Shown: piece by piece, positions 32,982-41,904 of the stretch
Numbering within the stretch: position 1 is the stretch's first letter
Layout: the number at the start of each line of letters is the position of its first letter
From: an uncultured Porphyromonadaceae bacterium
GTDB taxonomy: Bacteria > Bacteroidota > Bacteroidia > Bacteroidales > Muribaculaceae
Direction of reading: 5' to 3'
NCBI GenBank assembly: GCA_946414395.1
Contig: CAMKOE010000015.1
Span: 1-51,531 of the forward strand
Length of the DNA: 51,531 bases
The notes under the pieces: model-generated
Database searches by the model: none
Seen by the model: only the letters and a program-made list of their open reading frames with translations
What the model was told of the DNA's origin: nothing
Translations under genes and position numbers: made by a program

Positions 32982-34601
32982 TCAATTCATGATGGGAAAT
33001 GCGGCCTTGCGGTGATTCAAGGCCTTTAGGGCCTCCCGAACGGTCTTGTCATTAGCGTTCACGATGGGGTAGAAGGCCGTGTTGCCAAAAGTGTCACGGG
33101 CGATGAGCGCCTTGAGGTTGGTAACGATCACGTCGCGTGACTGGTTGATGTAGTACCAGCGTGGGGCAATGCCGTTGCGCGACGCAAAGTCGGCAAAGTC
33201 CCTGATCAGGTCCTCATCGCTGGGCCCGCTGGTCATGAACTGCTTGTAATCCTTCATCATGTTGAGCCTCTGCCTGTTCTTCTCGCAGTAGTTGAAGGCG
33301 TAGCGTTGCAGCAGGCCAGCGTTGACCACTTCAATATAGTAATTGGAAATGCCGCTCGTGTCGCGCGCGACAAAGATGTCGGGGACGATGCCACCGCCGC
33401 CATACACCGTGCGTCCGTTGAGCGTCGAGAACACCTGGTTCTTGTCCACCCTCATGCTGTCACGACTATAAAGTTCGCCATTCATGTAACGGTCAAACAG
33501 TTCCTTCTCATAGTCAATGAAACCGGCCTTGTAATCCTTCTGGATACAGCGTCCGCTGGGCGTGTAGTATCGTGCGGTCGTCAGACGGATGGCACTGTTA
33601 TCGGGCAAGACAAACTCCTTCTGTACCAGTCCCTTGCCGAAAGACCTGCAACCGACAATCAGGCCGCGGTCGTTGTCCTGCAGGGCACCGGCAAAAATCT
33701 CGCTTGCGCTCGCGCTGAACTCGTCGATGAGCACGGCCACCTCGGCATCCTGGAAGGAGCCGTTGCCATCGCTCCACACCTCGCTGTCGTCGCGCTGGTA
33801 GCGTCCGCGAGTGAACACGATGGGCTGTCCTGCCGGCATGAACTCATTGACCATGAGCACGGCCATCTCCATGAATCCGCCGCCATTGCCGCGCAGGTCG
33901 ATGATGTAGCGCTGGGCGCCCTCTTCCTGCAGGCTTGCCATTGCGGTTATGAACTCGTCATAGGTGTGACGGCCAAACTGGTTGACCTTGACATATCCGG
34001 TCACCTCGTCCATCATGTAGAAGGCGTCAACCGTGTTGATGGGGATGTCGCCGCGGGTGACGGTGTAGGTGAGCACCTTCTTGCTGCTCTGGCGCATGAT
34101 GCCTAGTTTCACCTTGCTGCCCTTGGGGCCGCGCAGGCGCTTGATGACGGCACCGTTGGTCATCTTCTCGCCCGTGGCTGTCGAGTCGTCGATGGTCACG
34201 ATGCGATCGCCGGCCATGATGCCTACCTTCTCGCTGGGACCGCCAGGAATGACCTCGACAACACCGATGGTGTCACCCGTCATCACAAAGGAGATGCCGA
34301 TGCCGCTGAAGGAGCCGTTCAGGTCGTCGGTGGCAGCCTGGAGTTCCTCGGCATTGAAGTAACTGGTGTGGGGATCCAGATTGACCAGTATCTCGGGAAT
34401 GCTCATCTCGATGAGGTCGTGAAGGTTGGTGGTGTCCACATAGTCCTGGGCAATCAGGTTGAGGATGGCATTGAGTTTGCGGTCATTGTCAGCAACGGGT
34501 TTGTCGTTGGTGAAATGACTGCCCAAGTAAATGCCGGCAACCAGCGCCAAGGCGAGGGTTAGCAGCAACCACGGGGTGCTATGTTTGGACTTCTGCTTCA
34601 T
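32982..34601 (-). CDS. S41 family C-terminal processing protease, copy B
   Basis: A 539-residue periplasmic serine protease of the Prc/CtpA family. A single N-terminal membrane anchor spans about residues 12-28. A PDZ domain (SGIGISFVMTGDTIGV ... GIMAGDRIVTIDD) occupies about 95-180. The protease core has the catalytic Ser in FSASASEIF (about 295-300) and Lys in SFGKGLVQ (about 320). A long C-terminal helical extension follows TVYGGGGIVPDI. It lies 22 bases after a closely related S41 gene and ends the dCMP deaminase operon. The substrate is unknown. Confidence 0.93.
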   Translation of the reverse strand: MKQKSKHSTPWLLLTLALALVAGIYLGSHFTNDKPVADNDRKLNAILNLIAQDYVDTTNLHDLIEMSIPEILVNLDPHTSYFNAEELQAATDDLNGSFSGIGISFVMTGDTIGVVEVIPGGPSEKVGIMAGDRIVTIDDSTATGEKMTNGAVIKRLRGPKGSKVKLGIMRQSSKKVLTYTVTRGDIPINTVDAFYMMDEVTGYVKVNQFGRHTYDEFITAMASLQEEGAQRYIIDLRGNGGGFMEMAVLMVNEFMPAGQPIVFTRGRYQRDDSEVWSDGNGSFQDAEVAVLIDEFSASASEIFAGALQDNDRGLIVGCRSFGKGLVQKEFVLPDNSAIRLTTARYYTPSGRCIQKDYKAGFIDYEKELFDRYMNGELYSRDSMRVDKNQVFSTLNGRTVYGGGGIVPDIFVARDTSGISNYYIEVVNAGLLQRYAFNYCEKNRQRLNMMKDYKQFMTSGPSDEDLIRDFADFASRNGIAPRWYYINQSRDVIVTNLKALIARDTFGNTAFYPIVNANDKTVREALKALNHRKAAFPIMN

Positions 34602-34623
34602 CTGTATAGTGTGCTGCGGGCCA

Positions 34624-36318
34624 TCAGAGTGTTAAATTCTTGAATCGATCATACATCAGGTCAAGGATGCCGCGCTCCTGGGCGATGATCTTGGGCTCCA
34701 GGCTCTCGGTGATGGGGAAAACGGCCTTGTGCTTGTTCAGCGCCTTGAGGGCCTGCTGCACGGTGTTGTCGTTGCGGTTGAGAATCGGGTAATAGGCCTG
34801 ACTGCCGAAGATGTCTCTCGCAATCAGGGCCTTGATCTTGGTCACAATCATGTCCCGGGAGATGTTGATGTAGTACCAGCGCGGGGTGATGCCATTGGCC
34901 TGGGCATAATCGGCAAACGAGTCGATCAGCACCTCATCGCTGGGTGCCATGCGCAGGAATTGCTTGTAGTCAGTCATTTTCTTGAGCGACTGACGGTTGT
35001 TGTTGCAGTAGTCAAAGGCGTATCGCTGCAGCAGACCGGCATTCTCCACCTCGATGTAGTAATGGGTCACGCCACTCGTGTCACGAGGCACAAAGATGTC
35101 GGGAATGATGCCACCGCCACCATAGACCGTGCGCCCATGGGCAGTGGTGAACTTCTGGCTCTTGTCAACCTTGATGCTGTCAGGATTGTCCATCTCGCCG
35201 CGGCGGTAGCGCTCGGCAACTTCGTCTGAATACTCGTTGCCCGACTTGTAATCCTTCTGGATACAGCGTCCACTGGGTGTGTAATAGCGTGCGGTCGTCA
35301 TCCTGATGGCGCTGCTGTCGGGCAGGATGAATTCATTCTGCACGAGGCCCTTGCCATAGGACCGGCAACCGACAATCAAGCCCCGGTCGTTGTCCTGCAG
35401 CGCACCGGCAAAGATTTCGCTCGCGCTGGCGCTGAAGGCGTCGATCAGCACGGCCACCTCGGCGTCCTGGTAGGCACCCTTTCCGTCACTCCAAGCCTCG
35501 TTGTCATTGCGCTTGTAGCGGCCCTTGGTCGAAACGATGGGGACATTGTCGGGCAGGAACTCGTTGGCCATGAGGATTGCCATTTCCATGAAACCGCCGC
35601 CGTTGCCGCGCAGGTCGATCATGTATCGCTTGGCTCCCTGGTCTTCAAGCGACTTCATGGCCTCCATGAATTCGGTGTAGGTGTGTCGACCGAACTGGTT
35701 GACCTTGATATAGCCCGTGTTCTTGTCTATCATGTAGGAGGCTTCCACGGTGTTCTCGGGGACGATGCCACGCGTGACGGTGAAGGTCAGCGTGTTGGCT
35801 GCATTGGCACGCTTGATGCCCAGTTTGACCTTGCTGCCGATGGGGCCTCGCAACTTCTTCATGACCGCGCCCTTGGTCACATTCTCGCCGACGATGCTCG
35901 AGTCGTTGATGCTCACGATGCGGTCGCCCGCCATGATGCCGACCCTCGCACTGGGTCCGCCCGAGACCACCTCAACGATGCCCACGGTATCATTCATGAT
36001 CTCAATCTGGATGTCCATGTCGCTCAGCAGACTGTCCCTGTTCTCGCTAGATGCTTTAAACTCCTCGGCGGTCAGGTAGATCGTGTGGGGATCCAGGTAA
36101 CTCAATATCTTGGGAATGCTCATCTCGACCAGGTCATTGAGATTGGTCGAGTCCACGTAATCCTGATTGATCAGGTTGAGGATAGCGTTGATCTTGCGGT
36201 CGTTGTCGGCCACATACCGGTTGGGCGAGATGAGATTGCCAATGAACAGTCCTGCCACAATCACAATCGATATGGCAAGCGGTATCCAAATGGGTTGACG
36301 GGATGGCTGAGTTCTCAT
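34624..36318 (-). CDS. S41 family C-terminal processing protease, copy A
   Basis: A 564-residue paralogue of copy B with the same anchor, PDZ (VGIMAGDRIVSINDSS), Ser motif AFSASASEIF and Lys motif SYGKGLVQ. ATG 36318 (MRTQPSRQPIWIPLAI) is preferred; the frame is open to 36384 but that start would overlap the upstream deaminase stop and add an unconserved, non-hydrophobic extension ahead of the anchor. Compared with copy B it has about 25 more residues at the C-terminus. The two copies share long blocks, indicating tandem duplication. Confidence 0.92.
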   Translation of the reverse strand: MRTQPSRQPIWIPLAISIVIVAGLFIGNLISPNRYVADNDRKINAILNLINQDYVDSTNLNDLVEMSIPKILSYLDPHTIYLTAEEFKASSENRDSLLSDMDIQIEIMNDTVGIVEVVSGGPSARVGIMAGDRIVSINDSSIVGENVTKGAVMKKLRGPIGSKVKLGIKRANAANTLTFTVTRGIVPENTVEASYMIDKNTGYIKVNQFGRHTYTEFMEAMKSLEDQGAKRYMIDLRGNGGGFMEMAILMANEFLPDNVPIVSTKGRYKRNDNEAWSDGKGAYQDAEVAVLIDAFSASASEIFAGALQDNDRGLIVGCRSYGKGLVQNEFILPDSSAIRMTTARYYTPSGRCIQKDYKSGNEYSDEVAERYRRGEMDNPDSIKVDKSQKFTTAHGRTVYGGGGIIPDIFVPRDTSGVTHYYIEVENAGLLQRYAFDYCNNNRQSLKKMTDYKQFLRMAPSDEVLIDSFADYAQANGITPRWYYINISRDMIVTKIKALIARDIFGSQAYYPILNRNDNTVQQALKALNKHKAVFPITESLEPKIIAQERGILDLMYDRFKNLTL

Positions 36319-36361
36319 TGGCCGAGGTGAAAGACTGAATAAACCTGTAATGTGCTCTGTG

Positions 36362-36871
36362 TCATGATGCAAGGTGCTTCTCAACCTCGCGGTAATGTGA
36401 ATCGCTGTTCTCGCTGGTCAGTGCCACGGGGTGGTACTCACCGTCACGTTGCCACAAGTGGATCACCTCGATGCCGGCGCGGCACAGCAGATCCACACCG
36501 TCGTGCATGCGGTAATACTCGCCGAACACCACGCGCGTGATGCCTGCCTGGATGATGAGTTTGCTGCACTCCATGCAGGGTGAGGTCGTGATGTAGAGTG
36601 TCGCACCGTCGCTGCTGTTGTTGCTCCGGGCTACCTTGGTGATGGCATTGGCCTCGGCATGTAGGACATAGGGCTTGGTGTGGTCGTCTTCCTCACACAC
36701 GTTCTCAAACCCTGCCGGTGTGCCGTTATAGCCATCGCTGATGATCATCTTGTCCTTGACCAGGAGCGCGCCCACCTGCCGGCGGCGGCAATAGGAATTT
36801 TCGGCCCAGATCTGCGTCATGCGCAGGTACCTTGAGTCGAGCAACATCTGTTTTTTCTCGCGAGCGTCCAT
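36362..36871 (-). CDS. Deoxycytidylate (dCMP) deaminase
   Basis: A 169-residue zinc enzyme that converts dCMP to dUMP for thymidylate synthesis. The catalytic HAEANAI holds zinc ligand His71 and proton-shuttle Glu73; the PCMEC motif (about 98-102) supplies two cysteines. DGYNGTPAGF is the usual substrate loop. First gene of a three-gene operon with two S41 proteases, an order I recognise from other Bacteroidales. Confidence 0.95.
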   Translation of the reverse strand: MDAREKKQMLLDSRYLRMTQIWAENSYCRRRQVGALLVKDKMIISDGYNGTPAGFENVCEEDDHTKPYVLHAEANAITKVARSNNSSDGATLYITTSPCMECSKLIIQAGITRVVFGEYYRMHDGVDLLCRAGIEVIHLWQRDGEYHPVALTSENSDSHYREVEKHLAS

Positions 36872-36890
36872 TAGTTCTACTTTTAATCTG

Positions 36891-36921
36891 CAAAATTACT
36901 GCAAGTAAAGGACAGAACAAA
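36891..36921 (-). promoter_or_regulatory. Promoter TTTG-N19-TAATTTTG for dCMP deaminase operon
   Basis: On the minus strand TAATTTTG (36891-36898) is preceded by TTTG 19 bases upstream. The ATG at 36871 is 19 bases downstream. Confidence 0.85.
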
Positions 36922-37175
36922 ATGAAAAAATCATTTTTTCATTTTTTATAATAAATAATTTTGGGTAATGATACAGATGTTGGCCCATTGGGGGATTGAG
37001 CGCCCTTACGGTCGGGAAATATTCTCGGCTGAATTGATACCGTGGTGCTTGTGGATTGTAAAAAATAGATAACAACTGGCCGATTTAGTTAAAACTATTA
37101 AAACCAATGCAACATTCTCAAGTTTTCTACGTCTAAGAGAAATGAAAATAATGATAATTCTAAATAGCAATTGAT
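36922..37175. other. Intergenic region with repeat motifs
   Basis: No gene seen. It contains the 18-base motif at 36970-36987 that recurs at 45699-45716, and TTACGGTCGGGAAAT at 37006-37020 that resembles 16690-16704. A clear promoter for the OmpA gene was not identified. Confidence 0.55.
36970..36987. repeat. Dispersed 18-bp intergenic repeat, copy 1
   Basis: GATACAGATGTTGGCCCA matches 45699-45716 at 17 of 18 bases. Both copies are intergenic, sit near gene ends and run in the same direction. Confidence 0.55.
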
Positions 37176-38042
37176 ATGAATATGAGAAAGAATGTGTTAA
37201 TAATGATGACCATGCTGGCTGGTCTGATGCTCGTGAGCAGTTGTGCCAGCAAGAAGGATTTGGAAGATTGCCGCCAGAACAACATCAAGTTGCTCGAGAG
37301 TGGCAAGGAGATGATGATCAACTACCAGCAGGCCAAGGAGCAATTGGCCGCCGCTAATGCCCGTGTCGCCTCGCTTGAAGACCAACTGGCACAGTCCAAG
37401 GCCGATTACAAGTCATTGCAGCAATCGCTCGACAAGAGCCTGGTCAACACCAATCAGAGCAACGTCTCGATTGAGAAACTCGTGGACCAGATCAACGAGA
37501 GTAACCAGTACATCCGTCACTTGACCGACCTCAAGACCAAGAGCGACTCGCTCAACATGGCACTGACCAACAAGTTGACCCGTTCACTGTCCAGGGAAGA
37601 ACTCAAGGATGTCGATGTCCAGGTGCTCAAGGGCGTCGTTTACATCTCGCTGGCCGACAACATGCTCTACAAGAGTGGATCCTACGAGATCAGCGACCGC
37701 GCCGCCGAGACCCTGTCCAAGATTGCCAAGATCATCAACGACTATGAGGACTATGACGTGCTCATCGAGGGCAATACCGACAATGTCCCCATCAGCCGCG
37801 AGAACATCCGCAACAACTGGGACCTCTCTTGCCTGCGCGCCTCATCGGTAGTGCAAGCCCTGCAAACCCAGTATGGTGTCAATCCCAAGCGATTGACCGC
37901 CGGTGGTCGTGGCGAGTACAATCCGCTGATGACCAACGACACCGCAGTGGGCAAGCAGCGCAACCGCCGCACCCAGATTATCATTACTCCTAAACTCGAG
38001 GAGTTCCTTGAACTCATTGATGACGCTCCCGAGGGTAACTAA
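37176..38042 (+). CDS. OmpA family lipoprotein (peptidoglycan-binding)
   Basis: A 288-residue outer-membrane lipoprotein; lipobox LVSSC with Cys23. Residues about 30-125 form a coiled coil (QQAKEQLAAANARVASLEDQ and following heptads). The C-terminal OmpA domain (about 150-280) carries LADNMLYKSGSYEIS, EGNTDNVPIS and NWDLSCLRASSVVQAL, the peptidoglycan-binding motif with Asp and Arg positions conserved. The usual EGHTD His is Asn here, as in some Bacteroidota. It probably tethers the outer membrane to the wall. Starts at 37176 or 37182 are both possible. Single-gene unit. Confidence 0.92.
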   Translation: MNMRKNVLIMMTMLAGLMLVSSCASKKDLEDCRQNNIKLLESGKEMMINYQQAKEQLAAANARVASLEDQLAQSKADYKSLQQSLDKSLVNTNQSNVSIEKLVDQINESNQYIRHLTDLKTKSDSLNMALTNKLTRSLSREELKDVDVQVLKGVVYISLADNMLYKSGSYEISDRAAETLSKIAKIINDYEDYDVLIEGNTDNVPISRENIRNNWDLSCLRASSVVQALQTQYGVNPKRLTAGGRGEYNPLMTNDTAVGKQRNRRTQIIITPKLEEFLELIDDAPEGN

Positions 38043-38103
38043 ATTCCGATTTACTGGCAAATGATTGCAGCCATGGCGCTGCAAGGTCAATGTCAATGAG
38101 TGT

Positions 38104-38140
38104 GAGGATGTGCCTGTCTGTGATGGCACATCCTCTGTTC
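38104..38140 (+). terminator. Terminator of the OmpA-lipoprotein gene
   Basis: GAGGATGTGCC (38104-38114) pairs perfectly with GGCACATCCTC (38125-38135), followed by a T-containing tail. Confidence 0.82.
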
Positions 38141-38183
38141 ATTTTGAGATCTCCTGCGTGCTTCGATGACCGGAGGGGGTATA

Positions 38184-38222
38184 AAAAAGCAAGCCCTTGA
38201 CTCAACGTCAGGGACTTGTTTT
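38184..38222 (-). terminator. Bidirectional terminator at the end of the candidate small RNA
   Basis: A 12-position stem (38190-38201 with 38207-38218) has one mismatch. It is followed by six T on the minus strand (38184-38189) and by TTTT on the plus strand. Confidence 0.78.
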
Positions 38223-38335
38223 AACTAATTAACCTTCTAATACCATTAACATAAACCTTAAACCTGTGGAAGGTATCTGTCTCGCGACATTGTGATTTTC
38301 CACAATTTTAAAAACTAATACCATGAAAACCTGTG
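38186..38335 (-). ncRNA. Candidate small RNA with its own promoter and terminator
   Basis: Between the OmpA-gene terminator and the thiL terminator, the minus strand has a -7 element (TATATTTG, 38336-38343), about 150 bases without a credible reading frame, and a hairpin plus six T (38184-38218). Inside are a TTGTG/CACAA hairpin, a UGUC-GCGA-GACA stem with a GNRA loop, an ACCTT/AAGGT hairpin and two direct repeats of CACAGGTTT followed by ATGGTATTAG. The architecture fits an independent sRNA and resembles what is known for the Bacteroidales-1 RNA class. I cannot confirm membership by eye. Confidence 0.62.
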
Positions 38336-38343
38336 CAAATATA
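38336..38343 (-). promoter_or_regulatory. -7 element (TATATTTG) of the candidate small RNA
   Basis: A full match to TAnnTTTG on the minus strand, with no gene downstream. No strong -33 TTTG at the proper distance. Confidence 0.6.
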
Positions 38344-38509
38344 AGGCCAATTGTTTTTTACTACCTAATAATTTGATAAAAAAATGCGTGAAATTAACAC
38401 AATTTAGCAGAAATCGGCCAAAAATCATCGAAATAACATAAAAATACACTCAAAAACTACTATCTGAAAGCCTCGTAAGGTGGGTTGTAAAAGAAAGTGA
38501 CAAAGTCAG
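38344..38509. other. AT-rich spacer between small RNA promoter and thiL terminator
   Basis: No gene, repeat or structured element recognised. Confidence 0.5.
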
Positions 38510-38554
38510 AAAAAAAACGACTGAACTGACAGTGCAATCTGCCAGTCCAGTCGT
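38510..38554 (-). terminator. Terminator of the sppA-lpxK-punA-thiL cluster
   Basis: On the minus strand ACGACTGGACTG pairs with CAGTTCAGTCGT (one G-U) around a 14-base loop, followed by eight T. It lies about 70 bases after the thiL stop codon. Confidence 0.9.
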
Positions 38555-38623
38555 TGTAGTGAAAAAAATCAGTTGCGAGGTCGGCCGCTATGGTTTTGTT
38601 ACTAGGGCGAGACCGTCATGTGT

Positions 38624-39685
38624 TTACTTGTCACTGCTGGTGGTGTCGGTGGGGGAGAAGGCGTTCCAGCCTTGGGCGCGGATTTCCATTTCCTGGTCGT
38701 CGCGGGTCACCAGATAAGCGCCCATGTCGGGCTTGGTCACGCGTCCGATGAGGCGGGCCGTCTTCATGCGGGCCACCTTGTCATGGTCGGCCAGGGGGAC
38801 GGTGAACAGCAGTTCGTAGTCCTCGCCGCCGTTCATGGCCGCCGTGACGAGGTTCATGTTGAGTTCCTCGGCCATCAGTGCGGTCTGGTAGTCGATGGGG
38901 ATGCGGTCCTCATACACGCGGCAGCCCACGCCCGAGTCCTTGCAGATGTGCAGCAGTTCACTCGACAGGCCATCGCTCACGTCCATCATCGCGGTGGGGC
39001 GGATGCCCAGTTCACGCAACTCGTTGATGACGTCGCGGCGAGCCTCGGGCTTGAGTTGGCGCTCGATGATGTATTCCTTGCCCGAGAAATCGGGCTCAAA
39101 CTCCTTGTCCTTGATTTGGGCGCTCACCTGGCGCTCCCGCTCCAGCAGTTGCAGTCCCATGTAGGCCGCACCCAGGTTGCCGCTCACGCAGATGAGGTCG
39201 GTGTCGCGTGCTCCGGTGCGATAGACGATGTCGCCGCTGGCGGCATCGCCCAGGCAGGTCACGCTGATGATCAGTCCCGTGACCGATGCGCTGGTGTCGC
39301 CGCCCACGAGGTCCACGTCATAGTGCTCACAGGCGATGCGCATGCCCTCGTAGAGTTGCTCGATGTGCTCCAGGGTGAAGCGCTTGGAGATGCCCAGCGA
39401 CACGGTCACCTGCCGCGGCGTGCCGTTCATGGCATACACGTCGCTCAGGTTGACCACGATGGCCTTGTAACCCAGGTGCATCAGCGGCACATAGGTGAGG
39501 TCAAAGTGTATGCCCTCCAGCAGCAGGTCGGTGGTGACCAGGGTCTCGCGGCCGGGGCCGTAGTTGATGACAGCGCAATCGTCGCCCACGCCGCGGCGGG
39601 TGGACTCGTTGCGCACGGGGAATGAGCGGGTCAGGTGCTCGATGAGACCAAACTCGCCCAGTGTTGAAATCTCGGTTTCTTTCAT
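38624..39685 (-). CDS. thiL: Thiamine-monophosphate kinase ThiL
   Basis: A 353-residue ATP-dependent kinase that makes thiamine pyrophosphate. GVGDDCAVI near residue 32, TTDLLLEGIHFD near 51 and VNLSDVYAMNGTP are the Mg-ATP and substrate motifs of the PurM-like fold. DLVGGDTS and MDVSDGLSSEL further match ThiL. Length is normal. It is the last gene of the sppA-lpxK-punA-thiL cluster, 65 bases after punA, with a good terminator downstream. No riboswitch precedes it. Confidence 0.96.
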   Translation of the reverse strand: MKETEISTLGEFGLIEHLTRSFPVRNESTRRGVGDDCAVINYGPGRETLVTTDLLLEGIHFDLTYVPLMHLGYKAIVVNLSDVYAMNGTPRQVTVSLGISKRFTLEHIEQLYEGMRIACEHYDVDLVGGDTSASVTGLIISVTCLGDAASGDIVYRTGARDTDLICVSGNLGAAYMGLQLLERERQVSAQIKDKEFEPDFSGKEYIIERQLKPEARRDVINELRELGIRPTAMMDVSDGLSSELLHICKDSGVGCRVYEDRIPIDYQTALMAEELNMNLVTAAMNGGEDYELLFTVPLADHDKVARMKTARLIGRVTKPDMGAYLVTRDDQEMEIRAQGWNAFSPTDTTSSDK

Positions 39686-39750
39686 GATGATTCCGGTATT
39701 CAGTATTCGGTGGTCTGCAATGGGGTGTGCCGTGGCATTACCTCATTCAA

Positions 39751-40593
39751 TCACAACTCTTCAAAGCGGTTAATCATCTCCCGAACAAGCATCGCCATGA
39801 TGGGTTGTGCGGCAGCGGCGGCCTTCTGTACCTCCTCGTGGGATGCCTTCTCGACGGCACCTTCCACGCCCAGGTCGGTGATGATCGAGATGCCAAACAC
39901 CTCGATGTCGCCATGACGGGCAACAATCACCTCGGGCACCGTGCTCATGCCGACGGCGTCACCGCCGATGCGCCAGAAGTAGCGGTACTCGGCCGGCGTC
40001 TCGAAGGTCGGGCCCTGTGTGCCCACATACACGCCTTCCATCAGCCTGATGCCTTTCTCCTTGGCGATGTCGCGCGCCATCTGGATGAGGCGGGGACTGT
40101 AGGCGTCCACCATGGCCGGGAAGCGGGGTCCCAGTTCATTGATGTTCTTGCCGTGGAGCGGATGCTCGGGGAAGACATTGATGTGGTCGGTAATCACCAT
40201 CAGGTCGCCCACCTTGAAGTCGGGATTCATGCCGCCCGAGGCATTGGACACAAACAAGGTCTTGATGCCGATGGCCTTCATCACCCTGACGGGGAATGTC
40301 ACCTCCTGCATCGTGTAGCCCTCGTAGTAATGGAAACGGCCCTGCATGGCCATGATATACTTGTTGCCAAGGGTGCCAAAGATCAGGCGTCCCTTGTGGC
40401 CCTCGACGGTCGAAACGGGGAAATTGGGGACTTCACCATAAGGGATTTCAATTTCTATATTGATGTGGTCAACCACCGCACCGAGTCCTGTTCCCAGGAT
40501 GATGGCGGTCTTGGGCAACTTGCCGTTCACACGTTTCCTGATAAAATTGCTGGTCTCTTCAATCTTTTCCAGCCAGTTGATTTCTTGTCCCAT
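39751..40593 (-). CDS. punA: Purine nucleoside phosphorylase
   Basis: A 280-residue trimeric-type phosphorylase that cleaves purine nucleosides for salvage. ILGTGLGAVVD (phosphate loop), GRFHYYEGY, NASGGMNPDFKVGDLMVI, GTQGPTFETPAEYR and GGDAVGMSTVPEVIVARH are the family motifs of class I/II PNP. Start at 40593 gives MGQEINWLEKIEE. It lies between lpxK and thiL, an arrangement common in Bacteroidales. Confidence 0.96.
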   Translation of the reverse strand: MGQEINWLEKIEETSNFIRKRVNGKLPKTAIILGTGLGAVVDHINIEIEIPYGEVPNFPVSTVEGHKGRLIFGTLGNKYIMAMQGRFHYYEGYTMQEVTFPVRVMKAIGIKTLFVSNASGGMNPDFKVGDLMVITDHINVFPEHPLHGKNINELGPRFPAMVDAYSPRLIQMARDIAKEKGIRLMEGVYVGTQGPTFETPAEYRYFWRIGGDAVGMSTVPEVIVARHGDIEVFGISIITDLGVEGAVEKASHEEVQKAAAAAQPIMAMLVREMINRFEEL

Positions 40594-40680
40594 AAGCGTA
40601 CCTATTAGTAGTATATTGTTTTTTCTTGTTGTTGATTGATATGTTTGGCAATCAGGTTGCAGGCGGCAAGCGCCAGCACG

Positions 40681-41793
40681 TCATTGCTCCTGCTCGTCGA
40701 TTTTCTCGACCAGTCCCTCGATAAAGTTGAGCCCCTCCTGCTCCAGGAACCCCACTCTCATGGGGATGTAGAAGATGTAGTTGCGCATCGTGGGCGGATA
40801 GTAGGGGTTGTTCATGATGCGCACGGCGTCCTTCTCGGTGGTGATGATGAACTTGCGTTTTCCCTCCAGGCTGTTATAGACCTTGAAGATGTCGCTGAAG
40901 TCCCGGCGGGTGAAGAAGTGGTGGTCGTCAAAGTGCATCACCTTGATATTGGACGAATATTGGCGCAAGTAGCGCACCAGCGGCTTGGGCGTGGCAATGC
41001 CCGTCAGGCACAGCAGTGCATCGTCCTCACGCAGCCATTGCAACGACGTCAGTTGAGGCGACTGCACGGGAAAGACGGGTATCGGGTCGGCATAGCGGAT
41101 GTTGCTGAAGTAAAGTTGCTGTGACGGGAACAGGTCCAGGTTCTTCTTCATCATCCTGATGTCCATAGCCTTGAGGTCGCTGGGACACTTGGTCACCACG
41201 ACGATATCGCACCTGAGCAGACGCTCGGCCGGCTCGCGCAGTGTGCCCAGCGGCATCAGCCGGTCATCATAGGGCGGGCGGTTATAGTCCACGAGCACCA
41301 CGTTCACCTTGGGCTTGACATAGCGGTGCTGGAAGCCGTCATCGAGCAGGATGAGGTTGATGTCGGGGTCGAGGCGCAACAGTTCACGGATGCCCTTGCG
41401 GCGGCTTTCACACACGGCCAGCGTGATCAGGCCATTGTACTTGCGGTAGATCTGGTAAGGCTCGTCGCCGATGTCGCGTGGCGTCATGTTGTTGCTGGCC
41501 AGGATGAATCCTTTGGTCTTGCGCTTGTAACCGCGGCTCAGTACTGCCACATGGTAGCGGCGGTACAGGGCTTCGATGATATATTCCACATGAGGGGTCT
41601 TGCCGGTGCCACCCACGGTGATGTTTCCCACCGACACGACAGGCACGTCAAACTCCTCTTGCGGCAGCAGGCCCAGGTTGAACGACGTGTTGCGCACCCA
41701 CACACATGCGCCATAGGCCCACGAGAATGGTGTCAACAGTGCGTCCAGGATGGACTTGCGTTGTTCCTTATTGAGTAACTTGGAAAAATCCAT
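40681..41793 (-). CDS. lpxK: Tetraacyldisaccharide 4'-kinase LpxK
   Basis: A 370-residue inner-membrane-associated kinase that phosphorylates the lipid A precursor at the 4' position. The P-loop GNITVGGTGKT is at residues 56-66, followed by SRGYKRKTKGF, DIGDEP and LDDGFQH, all hallmark LpxK motifs. The N-terminal amphipathic stretch LDALLTPFSWAYG would contact the membrane. Gap to sppA upstream is 111 bases. Confidence 0.96.
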   Translation of the reverse strand: MDFSKLLNKEQRKSILDALLTPFSWAYGACVWVRNTSFNLGLLPQEEFDVPVVSVGNITVGGTGKTPHVEYIIEALYRRYHVAVLSRGYKRKTKGFILASNNMTPRDIGDEPYQIYRKYNGLITLAVCESRRKGIRELLRLDPDINLILLDDGFQHRYVKPKVNVVLVDYNRPPYDDRLMPLGTLREPAERLLRCDIVVVTKCPSDLKAMDIRMMKKNLDLFPSQQLYFSNIRYADPIPVFPVQSPQLTSLQWLREDDALLCLTGIATPKPLVRYLRQYSSNIKVMHFDDHHFFTRRDFSDIFKVYNSLEGKRKFIITTEKDAVRIMNNPYYPPTMRNYIFYIPMRVGFLEQEGLNFIEGLVEKIDEQEQ

Positions 41794-41904
41794 TTGATTG
41801 CGTCAGGCGTTAAGTGTTATTACGTTGTTTTGTAACACCAACGCGCATTCCACGTTATGTTTTTTGTATCTGCTAATGAATTCGATTTCTCTCTATCTAT
41901 TGAA

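Noticed and set aside
38618-39625. 335-codon plus-strand frame opposite thiL
   Set aside because: His/Val/Ala-rich antisense shadow; thiL motifs are intact on the other strand.
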